Assembly (NCBI RefSeq): GCF_026016325.1
Contig: NZ_CP087203.1
Location: 6,138,001 to 6,202,000, forward strand
DNA from: Pseudomonas sp. B21-056
GTDB lineage: Bacteria > Pseudomonadota > Gammaproteobacteria > Pseudomonadales > Pseudomonadaceae
Length of the DNA stretch: 64,000 bases
Direction: 5' to 3'
In this document: positions 26,181 through 36,314 of the stretch, one piece after another
Position numbering within the stretch: the stretch's first letter is position 1
Layout of the letters: the number at the start of each line of letters is the position of its first letter
Position numbers and translations under genes: made by a program
Notes under the pieces: model-generated
Told to the model about the DNA's origin: nothing
What the model saw: only the letters and a program-made list of their open reading frames with translations
The model's database searches: none

Positions 26181-26927
26181 CTAAAGCTGCTGCATCATCT
26201 TGCGCACGCCGGCCACGTGCCGTCGGCTGACGATCAACGCATCGCCATTGAGGCCTTTGAGAAACAGTTGAAAATGCCCAAGGGGCGTGCGTTGCAGGCG
26301 CTCGATGCGCTCGCGGGCCACCAGGGCATTGCGGTGGATGCGCACGAATCGCTCGCCGAACTCGTCCTCGAGGGCCTTGAGGGGCTCGTCCAGCAGCACC
26401 TCGCCACTCTCATGGCGCAAGGTCACGTATTTATGGTCGGCAATGAAGTAGACCACCTGGTTCAACGGGATCAGTTCGATGCCCTTGCGGGTTCGCGCAC
26501 TGATGTGGCTGCGCGGGCCGCTGCCACTTTCCGCTGCCGGACGAGTCAGCGCCGCCAGTTGCACGCGGTTGGGCCGCTCGGCCTTGCGCAAGGCGTCAAG
26601 CAACGTCTCGGAGGCCACCGGCTTGAGCAGATAGCCTACACCACCGCCCTGCAACACCTCGGGCGGAAAGTCATCCCGGGTGGTACAGAACACCACGGCG
26701 GGGGGCGACTCTCGTTCGCACAGCTTCGCCGCCACCTGCAGACCGTCCAGGCCAGGCATGCGAATGTCGAGCAGCACGATATCCGGCTTGTGGCTGTCGA
26801 TAAGGGCCAACGCCTCTTCGCCATTGGTGGCGCTCGGCTCCAGGACACTGTAACCCTCGAGTTCGCCGACCATTCGGCTCAGGCGCTCGCGGGCCAGTGG
26901 TTCGTCATCAACGATCAGGACATTCAT
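26181..26927 (-). CDS. algR: AlgR, LytTR-family response regulator
   Basis: A 248-residue regulator with a receiver domain (MNVLIVDDEP, phospho-acceptor Asp54 in LLDIRMPG) and a C-terminal LytTR DNA-binding domain (FIADHKYVTLRHESGEVLLDEPL, FVRIHRNALV). The ATG at 26927 gives the exact family length. AlgR controls alginate, motility and virulence genes in Pseudomonas and is normally phosphorylated by AlgZ/FimS. Here the ATG still overlaps, as ATGA, the stop of a decayed algZ fragment, so AlgR seems to have lost its cognate kinase. Confidence 0.93.
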   Translation of the reverse strand: MNVLIVDDEPLARERLSRMVGELEGYSVLEPSATNGEEALALIDSHKPDIVLLDIRMPGLDGLQVAAKLCERESPPAVVFCTTRDDFPPEVLQGGGVGYLLKPVASETLLDALRKAERPNRVQLAALTRPAAESGSGPRSHISARTRKGIELIPLNQVVYFIADHKYVTLRHESGEVLLDEPLKALEDEFGERFVRIHRNALVARERIERLQRTPLGHFQLFLKGLNGDALIVSRRHVAGVRKMMQQL

Positions 26928-27285
26928 ATTGCGCTGGATTCCTGCGTGAGTCTCGCACAAGGATAGCGTAGACAGGGGAAGTGACATCCGTCACCGCGAT
27001 CCACGCTAAGACTCGCTCGAGGGCCAAAAAGTGCCGCGAGGCGGTTGTCTATCTTTACCAGCGCTTGCCGACCGATGCCCGAGGCCCGTTGTCGCACGGC
27101 GTCGCCGTAGGGATTGTTCATTTTCGGTCCGATCAAATTGAGCCCCCCTGGTTGATTCGCCCCATGCGCCATGATGGAAAAGCAAAACTCCTATCGTCCA
27201 CTGTAGACGGTTGCCACGACGATATTGCTCAATCGGAAAATATCGTTGTGCAGAAACCTGCCTGAGTGCCCGGGGCATGCGCAAA
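26924..27285 (-). pseudogene. algZ: Decayed 3' remnant of algZ/fimS sensor histidine kinase
   Basis: On the minus strand, two reading frames together preserve pieces of the AlgZ kinase domain. One frame keeps a block after the phosphorylation region (AQRYFPIEQYRRGNRLQW) and then HHGAWGESTRGAQFD; the other has NNPYGDAVRQRASG, IDNRLAALFGPRASLSV and the terminus LRYPCARLTQESSAI, ending in TGA that overlaps the algR ATG. Only ~360 of the ~1,070 bases expected are left, the membrane and H-box parts are gone, at least one frameshift separates the blocks, and stops occur in frame. Position between argH and algR is exactly where algZ lies in other pseudomonads. The protein blocks are recalled similarity, not a database result. 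Confidence 0.75.
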
Positions 27286-27385
27286 AAACCTGCCGACCAG
27301 TGCCAGCGCCAGCCCCGGCAACCCTGCTATCATCCGCCGCAGCCTTTAACCGCTACTTTTTCCACAGCCGATCACGAGCGAATTC

Positions 27386-28780
<1,395 letters not shown>

Positions 28781-28789
28781 GAGCTAAAA

Positions 28790-28885
28790 GCATCGCGAGC
28801 AGGCTCGCTCCCACAAGGGATCTCTGTTGTTCACAAGTCTGTGTTCACTGAGATCCCCCTGTGGGAGCGAGCCTACTCGCGAAAG
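28790..28885. repeat. REP pair in outward arrangement around an inverted repeat
   Basis: The left copy (28790-28815) and right copy (28860-28885) have the reverse orientation relative to the other REPINs here: the complement strand motif comes first. Between them GGGATCTC and GAGATCCC form a smaller stem. The right copy has a G-to-A change (GCCTACTCGCGA). Located between convergent argH and the GST gene. Confidence 0.85.
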
Positions 28886-28908
28886 CAGTCTTCAGAACCG
28901 CACCAATC

Positions 28909-29568
28909 TCACTTCTTGGCGGCGATCATCGCCAAAAATGCCGGCATCCCTGCTTCCCTATCCTCTGCAATCCGCTGCACATGCGGATTCTCCCCCAACC
29001 GCTGCATCAGCGCCTTGGCTGCCGGCATGTCTGCGAACAGGTCGATATCGAACAACTTCTTGCCCACCTGTAAGGCTGGCGAAACACCGTAGAGAAAATA
29101 CAGATCGGCAATGCTCAAGCTGTCGCCCGCGACAAAGGGAGCAAATTTGCCATGCCGACCGAGCGAGGCGAACCCCAGCAACAGTTCAGCCCTGGCCTTT
29201 TCCTTGATGGGCTCCGGTACCGACATGCCGAAAAATGCCTCGGCATAGCAGGCGCGCCCCGGCAGTTCGATGTACAGCTCGATCTCCCGGCACAGGGCCA
29301 GGACCTGGGCGCGTTCGAACGGGTCGGCGGGCAGCAGGGCTTTGCCGGGCTGGGTTTGCTCGATGTATTCGAGGATCACGCTGGTTTCGTTGATGAAGCC
29401 CCGGTCGGTTTTCAGCACCGGCACTTTGCCCCGCGGGCTGATGGCGAGTACTTCCGGGGTCTGGCTGCCAAAGAACGACACTTCTTCGAAGGGCACGCCC
29501 TTCTCCAGCAACGCCAGCTTGACCATGTTGTAGTAGTTACTGGCGCAGAAACCGTAGAGCTTGAGCAT
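28909..29568 (-). CDS. Glutathione S-transferase family protein
   Basis: A 219-residue protein with an N-terminal thioredoxin-like GST domain (MLKLYGFCASNYYNMVKLALLEKGVPFEE, SPRGKVPVL, FINETSVILEYIEQT) and an all-helical C-terminal domain. The ATG at 29568 is chosen because GGAGG precedes it and the fold begins there. Residues SNYYN occupy the region of the catalytic Ser/Tyr/Cys. Such enzymes conjugate or reduce substrates with glutathione; substrate unknown. Confidence 0.9.
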   Translation of the reverse strand: MLKLYGFCASNYYNMVKLALLEKGVPFEEVSFFGSQTPEVLAISPRGKVPVLKTDRGFINETSVILEYIEQTQPGKALLPADPFERAQVLALCREIELYIELPGRACYAEAFFGMSVPEPIKEKARAELLLGFASLGRHGKFAPFVAGDSLSIADLYFLYGVSPALQVGKKLFDIDLFADMPAAKALMQRLGENPHVQRIAEDREAGMPAFLAMIAAKK

Positions 29569-29692
29569 TGCAGATACCTCCGGACCGTGTGGGGTGGGCA
29601 GCCTTGCGTTATAGACTGCCAGGAGGTTTCTCGCCAGCCGCATCACGCCGCTGAATGCAGGTAAACTGGCGCCTTTCTCACAGGAGCCTGCC

Positions 29693-29977
29693 ATGAGCGA
29701 GCCAACCGACATCGACAACGACGAAGAAGAATTCGTCGAGTCGACCCTGATCGAAGCCATCGAAAACCAGATCGAAAGCGACAATCCGCCTGCGGCCAAG
29801 GCCACCTTCAACAAACTGACCCTGGTCAATTACGAGCGCGAAGACATCCTGAACCTCATGGCCCACGTACTGGCCTATGAGATCGACGCGATGCTCGATG
29901 AAGACCGCCCGTTCAATACCCAATGGTACGAAGCGGCGCTGCGCAAGCTGCCCGAGTTGCCGCCGGAAAGGAACTGA
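29693..29977 (+). CDS. Conserved acidic hypothetical protein
   Basis: A 94-residue, strongly acidic, probably cytoplasmic protein beginning MSEPTDIDNDEEEFVES with a good ribosome site (CAGGAG). The rest is predicted helical (NPPAAKATFNKLTLVNYEREDILNLMAHVLAYEIDAML). No known motif recognised; the codon usage and intact start suggest a real gene. Divergent from the GST gene. Confidence 0.75.
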   Translation: MSEPTDIDNDEEEFVESTLIEAIENQIESDNPPAAKATFNKLTLVNYEREDILNLMAHVLAYEIDAMLDEDRPFNTQWYEAALRKLPELPPERN

Positions 29978-29999
29978 ACTTACGGTACGCGACTGCTCT

Positions 30000-30110
30000 T
30001 GTGGCGAGGGGATTTATCCCCGCTGGACTGCGCAGCAGGCCTAAAAAATCGGGCGGCGATAATTTCAAGGGTCGCTTCGCGACCCAACGGGGATAAATCC
30101 CCTCGCCACA
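30000..30110. repeat. Second-type inverted repeat (GTGGCGAGGGGATTTATCCCC family)
   Basis: TGTGGCGAGGGGATTTATCC at the left and its reverse complement at the right are separated by a spacer containing a hairpin GGTCGC-TTC-GCGACC. Sequence differs from the REPINs elsewhere in the window, so it is a distinct repeat family known in Pseudomonas genomes. It lies between two co-oriented genes. Confidence 0.85.
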
Positions 30111-30256
30111 GGGGACTTGCGTGGTCCCGCCATCGCAGAAGACATCGGCTCTACCACCCAAAACAAAAAAAGCCTGCCTCCGGCACTGGACAGCTCGGCC
30201 GAGTGCGCTCACCTTAGTGACGCTATCGACCATATTCTAGAAAGTCTGGAGTCCTT

Positions 30257-30502
30257 ATGTCGCTTACCCCTGAGCTGGTTGCCGAACTGGAAATCCTTGC
30301 ACTCTTCAACCTGGACAGTTCCCAGGAGGGTTTGAAAATCCATCAGACCGCTGCCCCAAAAGCTGTTGCCGCCGCCCAACGCCTGTATGAAAAAGAACTG
30401 ATCACCCAACCCGACGGTGGTTACCTGACCAGCCTGGGTCGTGATGCCGCGCAAAACATACAAACCGTTCTGACGATACTCAGCGTTCAAGAAGCCGCCT
30501 GA
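30257..30502 (+). CDS. TIGR02647 family small DNA-binding-like protein
   Basis: An 81-residue protein beginning MSLTPELVAELEILALFNLDS, matching TIGR02647, a family nearly confined to pseudomonads and relatives. The sequence has the appearance of a small winged-helix-like domain (AAQRLYEKELITQPDGGYLTSLG). Function is uncharacterised. A strong terminator follows its stop. Confidence 0.87.
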   Translation: MSLTPELVAELEILALFNLDSSQEGLKIHQTAAPKAVAAAQRLYEKELITQPDGGYLTSLGRDAAQNIQTVLTILSVQEAA

Positions 30503-30510
30503 CTCCCTGT

Positions 30511-30558
30511 CGCCCACGGAAATCTGCTTCGCCGGATTTCCGCAGGCGTGGGCGTTTT
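30511..30558 (+). terminator. Intrinsic terminator downstream of the TIGR02647 gene
   Basis: Long stem CGCCCACGGAAATC with partner GATTTCCG...CGTGGGCG, followed by TTTT. Ends ~120 bases before cyaA. Confidence 0.85.
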
Positions 30559-30677
30559 GTGTGAAAAACCTGACACCCAAACCCTACTTTCGGCTTAAGA
30601 AATCCCCAGCCCGGACGCTAAACTGCCGTTACCCCCTGATTTCTCACGTTCGACGCCGCGAGCCGGTTTGAGCCGAC

Positions 30678-33521
30678 ATGACCCGCAATCACGAAATACG
30701 CCCCGATCTGGACGAGGGAATTGACCGTAAGGTCCTGAGTCAGCTGCGCGCACGTTTTCTCAAGCTCAACACCGTCCGGATGGATCGCGCCATGGAAGGC
30801 CTGTCGCCTCGCCAGCAAGGCGTGCTGACGCTGCTTCCGCTGTTTTTCCACGTCAACCATCCCCTGCTACCAGGCTACGTCTCCGGTAGCACACCGGCCG
30901 GGCTGTCGAACTACGAACCCGACGCCAGCGTCCTCGCCGATGCCCAGCGACTGACCCGCTCGTTCTCCTACAAGCCACGCCACGGTAGCAACCCGCCGCG
31001 ACCGATCCTTGGCTTGTACCTGATGGGCAGCCTGGGCACGCTCGCCCAAGCGGATCAGAGCGACATGGATGTGTGGGTCTGCCACGGGCCGGACCTGAGC
31101 GACGACGAACTGGCCGAACTGCGCAAGAAATGCCAATTGCTCGAAGCCTGGGCGGCGACCCAGGGCGCCGAAGCCCACTTTTTCCTGATCGACCCGGCCC
31201 GGTTCGTGCGGGGTGAACGAGACAATCAACTCAGCTCCGACGATTGCGGCACGACCCAGCACTACTTGCTGCTGGACGAGTTCTACCGCACGGCGATCTG
31301 GCTGGCCGGTCGTACACCGATCTGGTGGCTGGTGCCGGTCTACGAGGAAGACAACTATGAGCAATACACCCATACGTTGCTTTCCAAGCGCTTCATCCGT
31401 GCCGATGAGACGCTGGACCTCGGGCACCTGGCCTACATCCCGCCGGGGGAGTTCATCGGCGCCGGCCTCTGGCAATTGTTCAAGGGCATAGAGTCGCCCT
31501 ACAAGTCCGTGCTCAAGCTGCTGCTGACCGAGGTCTATGCCAGCGAACACCCCGATGTCCGCTGCCTGAGCCTGCGTTTCAAGCAGGCCGTGTTCGCCAA
31601 TCACCTGGACCTGGAAGAGCTGGACCCGTACATGCTGGTCTACCGCCGCATCGAGGAATACCTCAACGCTCGCGGCGAACCCGAACGCCTGGAGTTGATC
31701 CGGCGCGCGCTGTACCTGAAGGTCAATCGCAAGCTCACCGGCCAGGGGCGCAGCAATGGCTGGCAGCGTACGCTGCTCGAACGCCTGGCCGGGGAGTGGG
31801 GCTGGGACCCGCGTCAACTGGCGCTGCTGGACAGCCGCAGCCAGTGGAAGGTGCGCCAGGTCAGCAACGAACGCCGGGCGCTGGTCAATGAACTGACCTA
31901 CAGCTACCGCTTCCTGACCCAGTTCGCCCGCACCGAGAAAACCGTCAGCCTGATCAACAAGCGCGACCTCAACGTGCTTGGCCGACGGCTGTATGCAGCC
32001 TTCGAACGCAAGGCCGACAAGGTCGAGTTCATCAATCCCGGCATCGCCCCGGACCTGGCCGAGGACACCCTGACGCTGGTCCAGTCGCCCAACAAGAAAG
32101 AACCCGGGCAGAATCAGTGGGGCCTGTACAACGGCAGCCTCAACGCCCTGGAGTGGGAGAACTTCGCGCCGATCAAGCGCAGCCGCGAACTGCTGGAGCT
32201 GCTGACCTGGTGCCACCGCAACGGCGTGATCGACAGCAGCACGCGCCTGGCGCTGCACCCCGGCGACAGCGACTTGAGCGAGTTCGAACTGTTCAACCTG
32301 CTGGGCAGCCTGCAGCAGTCCATCGCCCTGCCCCTGGTCACAGTCGACGAAGAACAGCTGCTGCACGCCAGCGTGCCCAGTGAAGTGCTGATCCTGGTGA
32401 ACGTCGGCGTCGACCCGCTCAAGCATCACCGCGACCTGAACATCCTGATGACCACCGAGCGCACCGACTCCCTGAGCTACGCCGGGGTCCGGGAAAACCT
32501 GGTGCTGACCCTCGACCAGGTCACGCTCAATAGCTGGAATGAAGTGCTGGTCAACCGTTTCGATGGCGAGCACGCGCTGCTCGACTGTCTGCGCGACTAC
32601 CTCAACGACCTGCCCGCCACACAGCGCCAGCCGCGCTTGCAGGTGCGCTGTTTCTGCCACAACCGGGCGCAGTTCATTGCGCGGCGGGTCGAAGAGGTCA
32701 TCGAAACGGCCCAGACCCTGCTGCTGAGCAGACTCAATCACCGCTACCTGCTGCAGGTGCAACAGCATTATCACGTACTCGAACTGGTGCCCGGCCAGGT
32801 CAGGCATGTGGCGCTGGGCAGCCTGTCGGCGTTGCTGGATTACCTGGGCGAAGAGCTGAGCGCCTACAGTCCGCTGCACCTGGACCCGATGGCCCTGGAA
32901 GACCATGACCTGGCGCTGATCCTGCCCATGGGCCAGCCGGAATGCATCCAGGTGTTCTACCGGGTCAATGAGGACGATGCCGAGCTGTATGTGCTCGATG
33001 AACTCAACGCCCTGTGGCAGCAACGCCTGCCTTATCACGACGAACACAGCCTGCTGGTGCCGCTGCAACGCTTCCTGCAATCGGTGCTGTACCGTCGGGA
33101 CGCCTTGCTGTCGATGGACACCGACCAGCCCTTGAACCTGGAAACCCTGTACTACCAGCTCCTGCCCTCGGGCAACGGACGTGCACGCCGGGTCGACATG
33201 CGCCCAGCGCCGCAGACACCCGAGAACAAGCCGTTCTATGACGTGCAGGCCATCATTGGCAAGGCGACCCATGGCCAGGTCCACGTCACCCTGTATTGCA
33301 ACCAGCAGGAGTTTTCGGAGCTGGAACATGGCGACCAACTGTTCCGTGTGGTCGCCAATGAGATCGTCGAACAGCGCCGCGATGCCGAACGCTATCGCTG
33401 CTATATCACCGACCTGGACCTCTCGGGCCTGCTGGGTGATAGCGCCTGCTCAAGCAATCTGTACCTGCGCTACAAGGCCGACCTGGAACGCGCCCTGAAC
33501 GAGGTGCTGGCCCTGGTCTGA
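30678..33521 (+). CDS. cyaA: Class I adenylate cyclase
   Basis: A 947-residue protein with the N-terminal class I cyclase catalytic domain; the active-site region is LMGSLGTLAQADQSDMDVWVC with the metal-binding SDMD. The C-terminal half is the regulatory domain. It makes cAMP for the Vfr/Crp regulators. Length is that of Pseudomonas CyaA. Next to rnk and cyaY, as in other pseudomonads; its stop lies 5 bases from the convergent rnk stop. Confidence 0.95.
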   Translation: MTRNHEIRPDLDEGIDRKVLSQLRARFLKLNTVRMDRAMEGLSPRQQGVLTLLPLFFHVNHPLLPGYVSGSTPAGLSNYEPDASVLADAQRLTRSFSYKPRHGSNPPRPILGLYLMGSLGTLAQADQSDMDVWVCHGPDLSDDELAELRKKCQLLEAWAATQGAEAHFFLIDPARFVRGERDNQLSSDDCGTTQHYLLLDEFYRTAIWLAGRTPIWWLVPVYEEDNYEQYTHTLLSKRFIRADETLDLGHLAYIPPGEFIGAGLWQLFKGIESPYKSVLKLLLTEVYASEHPDVRCLSLRFKQAVFANHLDLEELDPYMLVYRRIEEYLNARGEPERLELIRRALYLKVNRKLTGQGRSNGWQRTLLERLAGEWGWDPRQLALLDSRSQWKVRQVSNERRALVNELTYSYRFLTQFARTEKTVSLINKRDLNVLGRRLYAAFERKADKVEFINPGIAPDLAEDTLTLVQSPNKKEPGQNQWGLYNGSLNALEWENFAPIKRSRELLELLTWCHRNGVIDSSTRLALHPGDSDLSEFELFNLLGSLQQSIALPLVTVDEEQLLHASVPSEVLILVNVGVDPLKHHRDLNILMTTERTDSLSYAGVRENLVLTLDQVTLNSWNEVLVNRFDGEHALLDCLRDYLNDLPATQRQPRLQVRCFCHNRAQFIARRVEEVIETAQTLLLSRLNHRYLLQVQQHYHVLELVPGQVRHVALGSLSALLDYLGEELSAYSPLHLDPMALEDHDLALILPMGQPECIQVFYRVNEDDAELYVLDELNALWQQRLPYHDEHSLLVPLQRFLQSVLYRRDALLSMDTDQPLNLETLYYQLLPSGNGRARRVDMRPAPQTPENKPFYDVQAIIGKATHGQVHVTLYCNQQEFSELEHGDQLFRVVANEIVEQRRDAERYRCYITDLDLSGLLGDSACSSNLYLRYKADLERALNEVLALV

Positions 33522-33526
33522 AGCCC

Positions 33527-33937
33527 TCAGAGGTGAAAGTCGCCACCCGCTTCGGGCTGGTATTCCACCGCCAGCAGCGTCAGCTTCAAGGTCTTGCCGC
33601 CCGGTGCCGGCCAATCGATGTGCTGGCCGACCTTCAGCCCCAGCAAGGCGCTGCCCACCGGCGCCAGGATCGAGACCTTGCCTTCGTCGGCATTCGCGTC
33701 CTGTGGATAAACCAGCGTCAGGTGATAGTCCTTGCCGCTGCCTTCCTCACGGCAATGCACCCGTGCGTTCATGGTCACGACATCGGCTGGCACTTGCTCG
33801 TGGCTCACCAGGGTCTCGGCGCGATCCAGCTCGGTTTGCAACGCAATCACGCCCGGCAGCGTTTCGTCGAGACTGTCGATCAGGCGCTCCAGACGCTGTA
33901 CGTCCAGGCGGGTAAGGGTGATGGAAGGTGCGGTCAT
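33527..33937 (-). CDS. rnk: Rnk, regulator of nucleoside diphosphate kinase (GreA/GreB-like)
   Basis: A 136-residue protein with an N-terminal short coiled coil (DVQRLERLIDSL) and a C-terminal GreA-type FKBP-like domain (ILAPVGSALLGLKVGQHIDWPAPGG). Rnk resembles transcript-cleavage factors and binds RNA polymerase; in Pseudomonas it affects Ndk levels and alginate. Normal length. A terminator just upstream isolates it from the DUF1289/cyaY genes. Confidence 0.93.
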   Translation of the reverse strand: MTAPSITLTRLDVQRLERLIDSLDETLPGVIALQTELDRAETLVSHEQVPADVVTMNARVHCREEGSGKDYHLTLVYPQDANADEGKVSILAPVGSALLGLKVGQHIDWPAPGGKTLKLTLLAVEYQPEAGGDFHL

Positions 33938-33974
33938 GATTCAGGCAGACTCCTTTCTTCTGCACGAAAAAAGC

Positions 33975-34004
33975 AAAACCCCGCCACAAAAAGACGGGGT
34001 TTTT
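33975..34004. terminator. Bidirectional intrinsic terminator between DUF1289 gene and rnk
   Basis: AAAACCCCG and CGGGGTTTT form a stem around an A-rich loop, with runs of T on either strand. It would end the leftward cyaY-DUF1289 transcript before rnk. Confidence 0.8.
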
Positions 34005-34043
34005 CACGAGCCTCGATGAGTTGAGGCGTAGCCGGACACTATC

Positions 34044-34147
34044 AGTAGGAGCTGACGAGTGCAACGAGGCTGCGATCTTGTCTCAGACAATTGAATCGGG
34101 GATGAAAGATCAAGATCAAAAGATCGCAGCCTTCGGCAGCTCCTACA
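34044..34147. repeat. GTAGGAGCTG...CTGCGATCTT inverted repeat
   Basis: Left arm GTAGGAGCTG with GGCTGCGATCTT, right arm AAGATCGCAGCC with CAGCTCCTAC, separated by ~40 bases rich in GATCTT/AAGATC. This is another common Pseudomonas palindromic repeat. Its right end overlaps the last codons of the DUF1289 gene and provides that gene's stop. Confidence 0.8.
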
Positions 34148-34358
34148 GGGCTTTGCGCCCCGCCGCCTCGGCACAGATCTCCCGCCGCCGCTCATCATCG
34201 GCCGAGCGCCATTCACGGATATCCTCCACATGGCGGAAACAGCCGAGGCAGACCTTCTGTTCGTCCAGCTTGCACACGCTGGTACACGGTGACGGCACGG
34301 CGGGACTGACATTGCTGTAAAGCGGCTTGGGGGGCCGCGCCGGGGCAGTCTGGCTCAT
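34143..34358 (-). CDS. DUF1289 domain protein
   Basis: A 71-residue protein with the DUF1289 cysteine motif SPCTSVCKLDEQKVCLGCFR (four cysteines, probably metal-binding) and the following REWRSADDERRREIC. The ATG at 34358 lies four bases after the cyaY stop, indicating co-transcription. The last residues and TAG stop fall within the end of the repeat element at 34044-34147. Function unknown. Confidence 0.87.
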   Translation of the reverse strand: MSQTAPARPPKPLYSNVSPAVPSPCTSVCKLDEQKVCLGCFRHVEDIREWRSADDERRREICAEAAGRKAL

Positions 34359-34362
34359 GTTG

Positions 34363-34695
34363 TCACAGACCTTCGAACTCAAGTTCCACACCGGCCTGCT
34401 GCTTGACGATACGGTCGAGCATCTCGCCCAACTGCTCCTCGCTCTTGTCGCACATCCAGCGCTCGCTTTCCTCGTCGTAATCGAAGTGGAAACCACCGGA
34501 TACCGCCGCCAGCCACAACTGTCGCAGCGGCTCCTGGCGACTGAAGATCAACTGGCTGCCGTTTTCGAACTTGACGGTAAGCACGCCGGCGGAGCTTTCC
34601 AGATCGATGTCCAGTTCGCTCTCATCGAAGATATCCTCCAGCATTTGCTGGGTGGTATCGACCAGATCGTGAAAACGGGCTTCAGTCAAACTCAT
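34363..34695 (-). CDS. cyaY: CyaY, bacterial frataxin
   Basis: A 110-residue frataxin homologue with the acidic first helix (EDIFDESELDIDLES) that binds iron and the beta-sheet signature GSQLIFSRQEPLRQLWLA. It modulates iron-sulphur cluster assembly by IscS. Normal length. Divergent from lptM/lysA, a conserved Pseudomonas arrangement. Confidence 0.95.
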   Translation of the reverse strand: MSLTEARFHDLVDTTQQMLEDIFDESELDIDLESSAGVLTVKFENGSQLIFSRQEPLRQLWLAAVSGGFHFDYDEESERWMCDKSEEQLGEMLDRIVKQQAGVELEFEGL

Positions 34696-34879
34696 TGCGG
34701 CAACCTCGAAAATGTCTGCTCATGCTCAAGCGCCGCAAGATACGGGCGCGGCCAGATGATTGCAAAGGATAACCCATCGGCGACCACCAGCCCCGCCGGA
34801 CGGGAGCCCCGTTGCATAGGCAAGCCGCCGGGTGGCCGGTATACTCCGGCGCAATTAATGCATTTTCAAGGATTTCGCC

Positions 34880-35053
34880 ATGAAGCGCCTGATCTCTTCC
34901 CTTGCTGCGCTCGTCGCGGTTGCCTGCCTTGTGACAGCCTGTGGTCAAAAAGGTCCGCTGTACCTGCCTGACGACAGCAAGTCCCCCGAAGAGCAGGCCA
35001 AGTCGTCGCAATCCAAGGCCCACGCGCACGACACCCACTCCACCACTTACTAA
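34880..35053 (+). CDS. lptM: LptM (YifL) small lipoprotein, LPS translocon maturation chaperone
   Basis: A 57-residue lipoprotein precursor MKRLISSLAALVAVACLVTA with lipobox VTAC, followed by the family signature GQKGPLYLP and a hydrophilic tail. LptM assists oxidative maturation of the LptD translocon. Nine bases separate its stop from lysA, in the usual lptM-lysA-dapF order. Confidence 0.9.
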   Translation: MKRLISSLAALVAVACLVTACGQKGPLYLPDDSKSPEEQAKSSQSKAHAHDTHSTTY

Positions 35054-35062
35054 GGGAACGCC

Positions 35063-36310
35063 ATGGACGCTTTTAACTACCGTGGCGGGGAGCTGTTCGC
35101 GGAAGGAGTTGCCCTGTCCGCGATTGCCGAGCGTTTCGGCACGCCGACCTACGTCTACTCCCGGGCCCACATCGAAGCCCAGTACCGGACCTTCGCCGAC
35201 GCTCTCACCGGCATGCCGCACCTGGTGTGCTTTGCCGTGAAAGCCAACTCCAACCTGGGCGTGCTCAACGTATTGGCGCGTTTGGGTGCCGGTTTCGACA
35301 TCGTCTCCGGTGGCGAACTCGAGCGTGTGCTGGCGGCTGGCGGCAGCCCCGACAAGATCGTCTTTTCCGGTGTCGGCAAGACCCGCGAAGACATGCGCCG
35401 CGCCCTGGAAGTCGGCGTGCATTGCTTCAACATCGAATCCACCGACGAACTGGAGCGCCTCCAGGTCGTCGCCGCCGAGCTGGGCGTGCGTGCGCCGATT
35501 TCCCTGCGCGTGAACCCGGACGTCGATGCCGGCACCCACCCGTACATCTCCACCGGCCTCAAGGAAAACAAGTTCGGCATCGCCATCGCCGACGCCGAAG
35601 ACGTCTATGTACGTGCCGCCCAACTGCCGAACCTGGAAGTGCTGGGCGTCGACTGCCACATCGGCTCGCAACTGACCACCCTGGAACCCTTCATCGATGC
35701 CCTCGACCGCCTGCTGGCGCTGGTCGACCGCCTCGGCGATTGCGGCATCTACCTGCGTCACATCGACCTGGGTGGCGGTGTCGGCGTGCGTTACCGCGAT
35801 GAAGAGCCGCCGCTGGTGGCCGACTACATCAAGACCGTTCGCGAGCGCCTCGCCGGTCGCGACCTGGCACTGATGTTCGAGCCGGGCCGCTACATCGTGG
35901 CCAATGCCGGCGTGCTGCTGACCCAGGTCGAGTACCTCAAGCACACCGAGCACAAAGACTTTGCCATCGTCGACGCGGCCATGAACGACCTGATCCGCCC
36001 GGCGCTGTACCAGGCGTGGATGGACGTGACCGCCGTGCGCCCCCGCGATACCGCCGCCCGCAGCTACGACATCGTCGGCCCGATCTGCGAAACCGGTGAC
36101 TTCCTGGCCAAGGGCCGTGAGCTGGCGCTGGAAGAAGGTGACCTGCTGGCCGTGCACTCGGCCGGTGCCTACGGGTTTGTCATGAGTTCCAACTACAACA
36201 CCCGCGGTCGCTGCGCCGAGGTGCTGGTGGACGGTGATCAAGCATTCGAAGTGCGTCGCCGCGAGACGGTAGCCGAGTTGTTTGCCGGCGAAAGCCTGCT
36301 GCCGGAGTAA
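35063..36310 (+). CDS. lysA: Diaminopimelate decarboxylase
   Basis: A 415-residue fold-type III PLP enzyme that makes lysine from meso-diaminopimelate. Lys60 in CFAVKANSN is the expected Schiff-base residue; PICETGD near residue 344 carries the catalytic cysteine contributed to the other subunit's active site. Normal length. Followed by dapF, which supplies its substrate. Confidence 0.96.
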   Translation: MDAFNYRGGELFAEGVALSAIAERFGTPTYVYSRAHIEAQYRTFADALTGMPHLVCFAVKANSNLGVLNVLARLGAGFDIVSGGELERVLAAGGSPDKIVFSGVGKTREDMRRALEVGVHCFNIESTDELERLQVVAAELGVRAPISLRVNPDVDAGTHPYISTGLKENKFGIAIADAEDVYVRAAQLPNLEVLGVDCHIGSQLTTLEPFIDALDRLLALVDRLGDCGIYLRHIDLGGGVGVRYRDEEPPLVADYIKTVRERLAGRDLALMFEPGRYIVANAGVLLTQVEYLKHTEHKDFAIVDAAMNDLIRPALYQAWMDVTAVRPRDTAARSYDIVGPICETGDFLAKGRELALEEGDLLAVHSAGAYGFVMSSNYNTRGRCAEVLVDGDQAFEVRRRETVAELFAGESLLPE

Positions 36311-36314
36311 AACC

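Noticed and set aside
30867..33338. 823-residue open frame opposite cyaA
   Set aside because: Shadow frame with Gln/Val-rich composition; cyaA on the plus strand has all family blocks.
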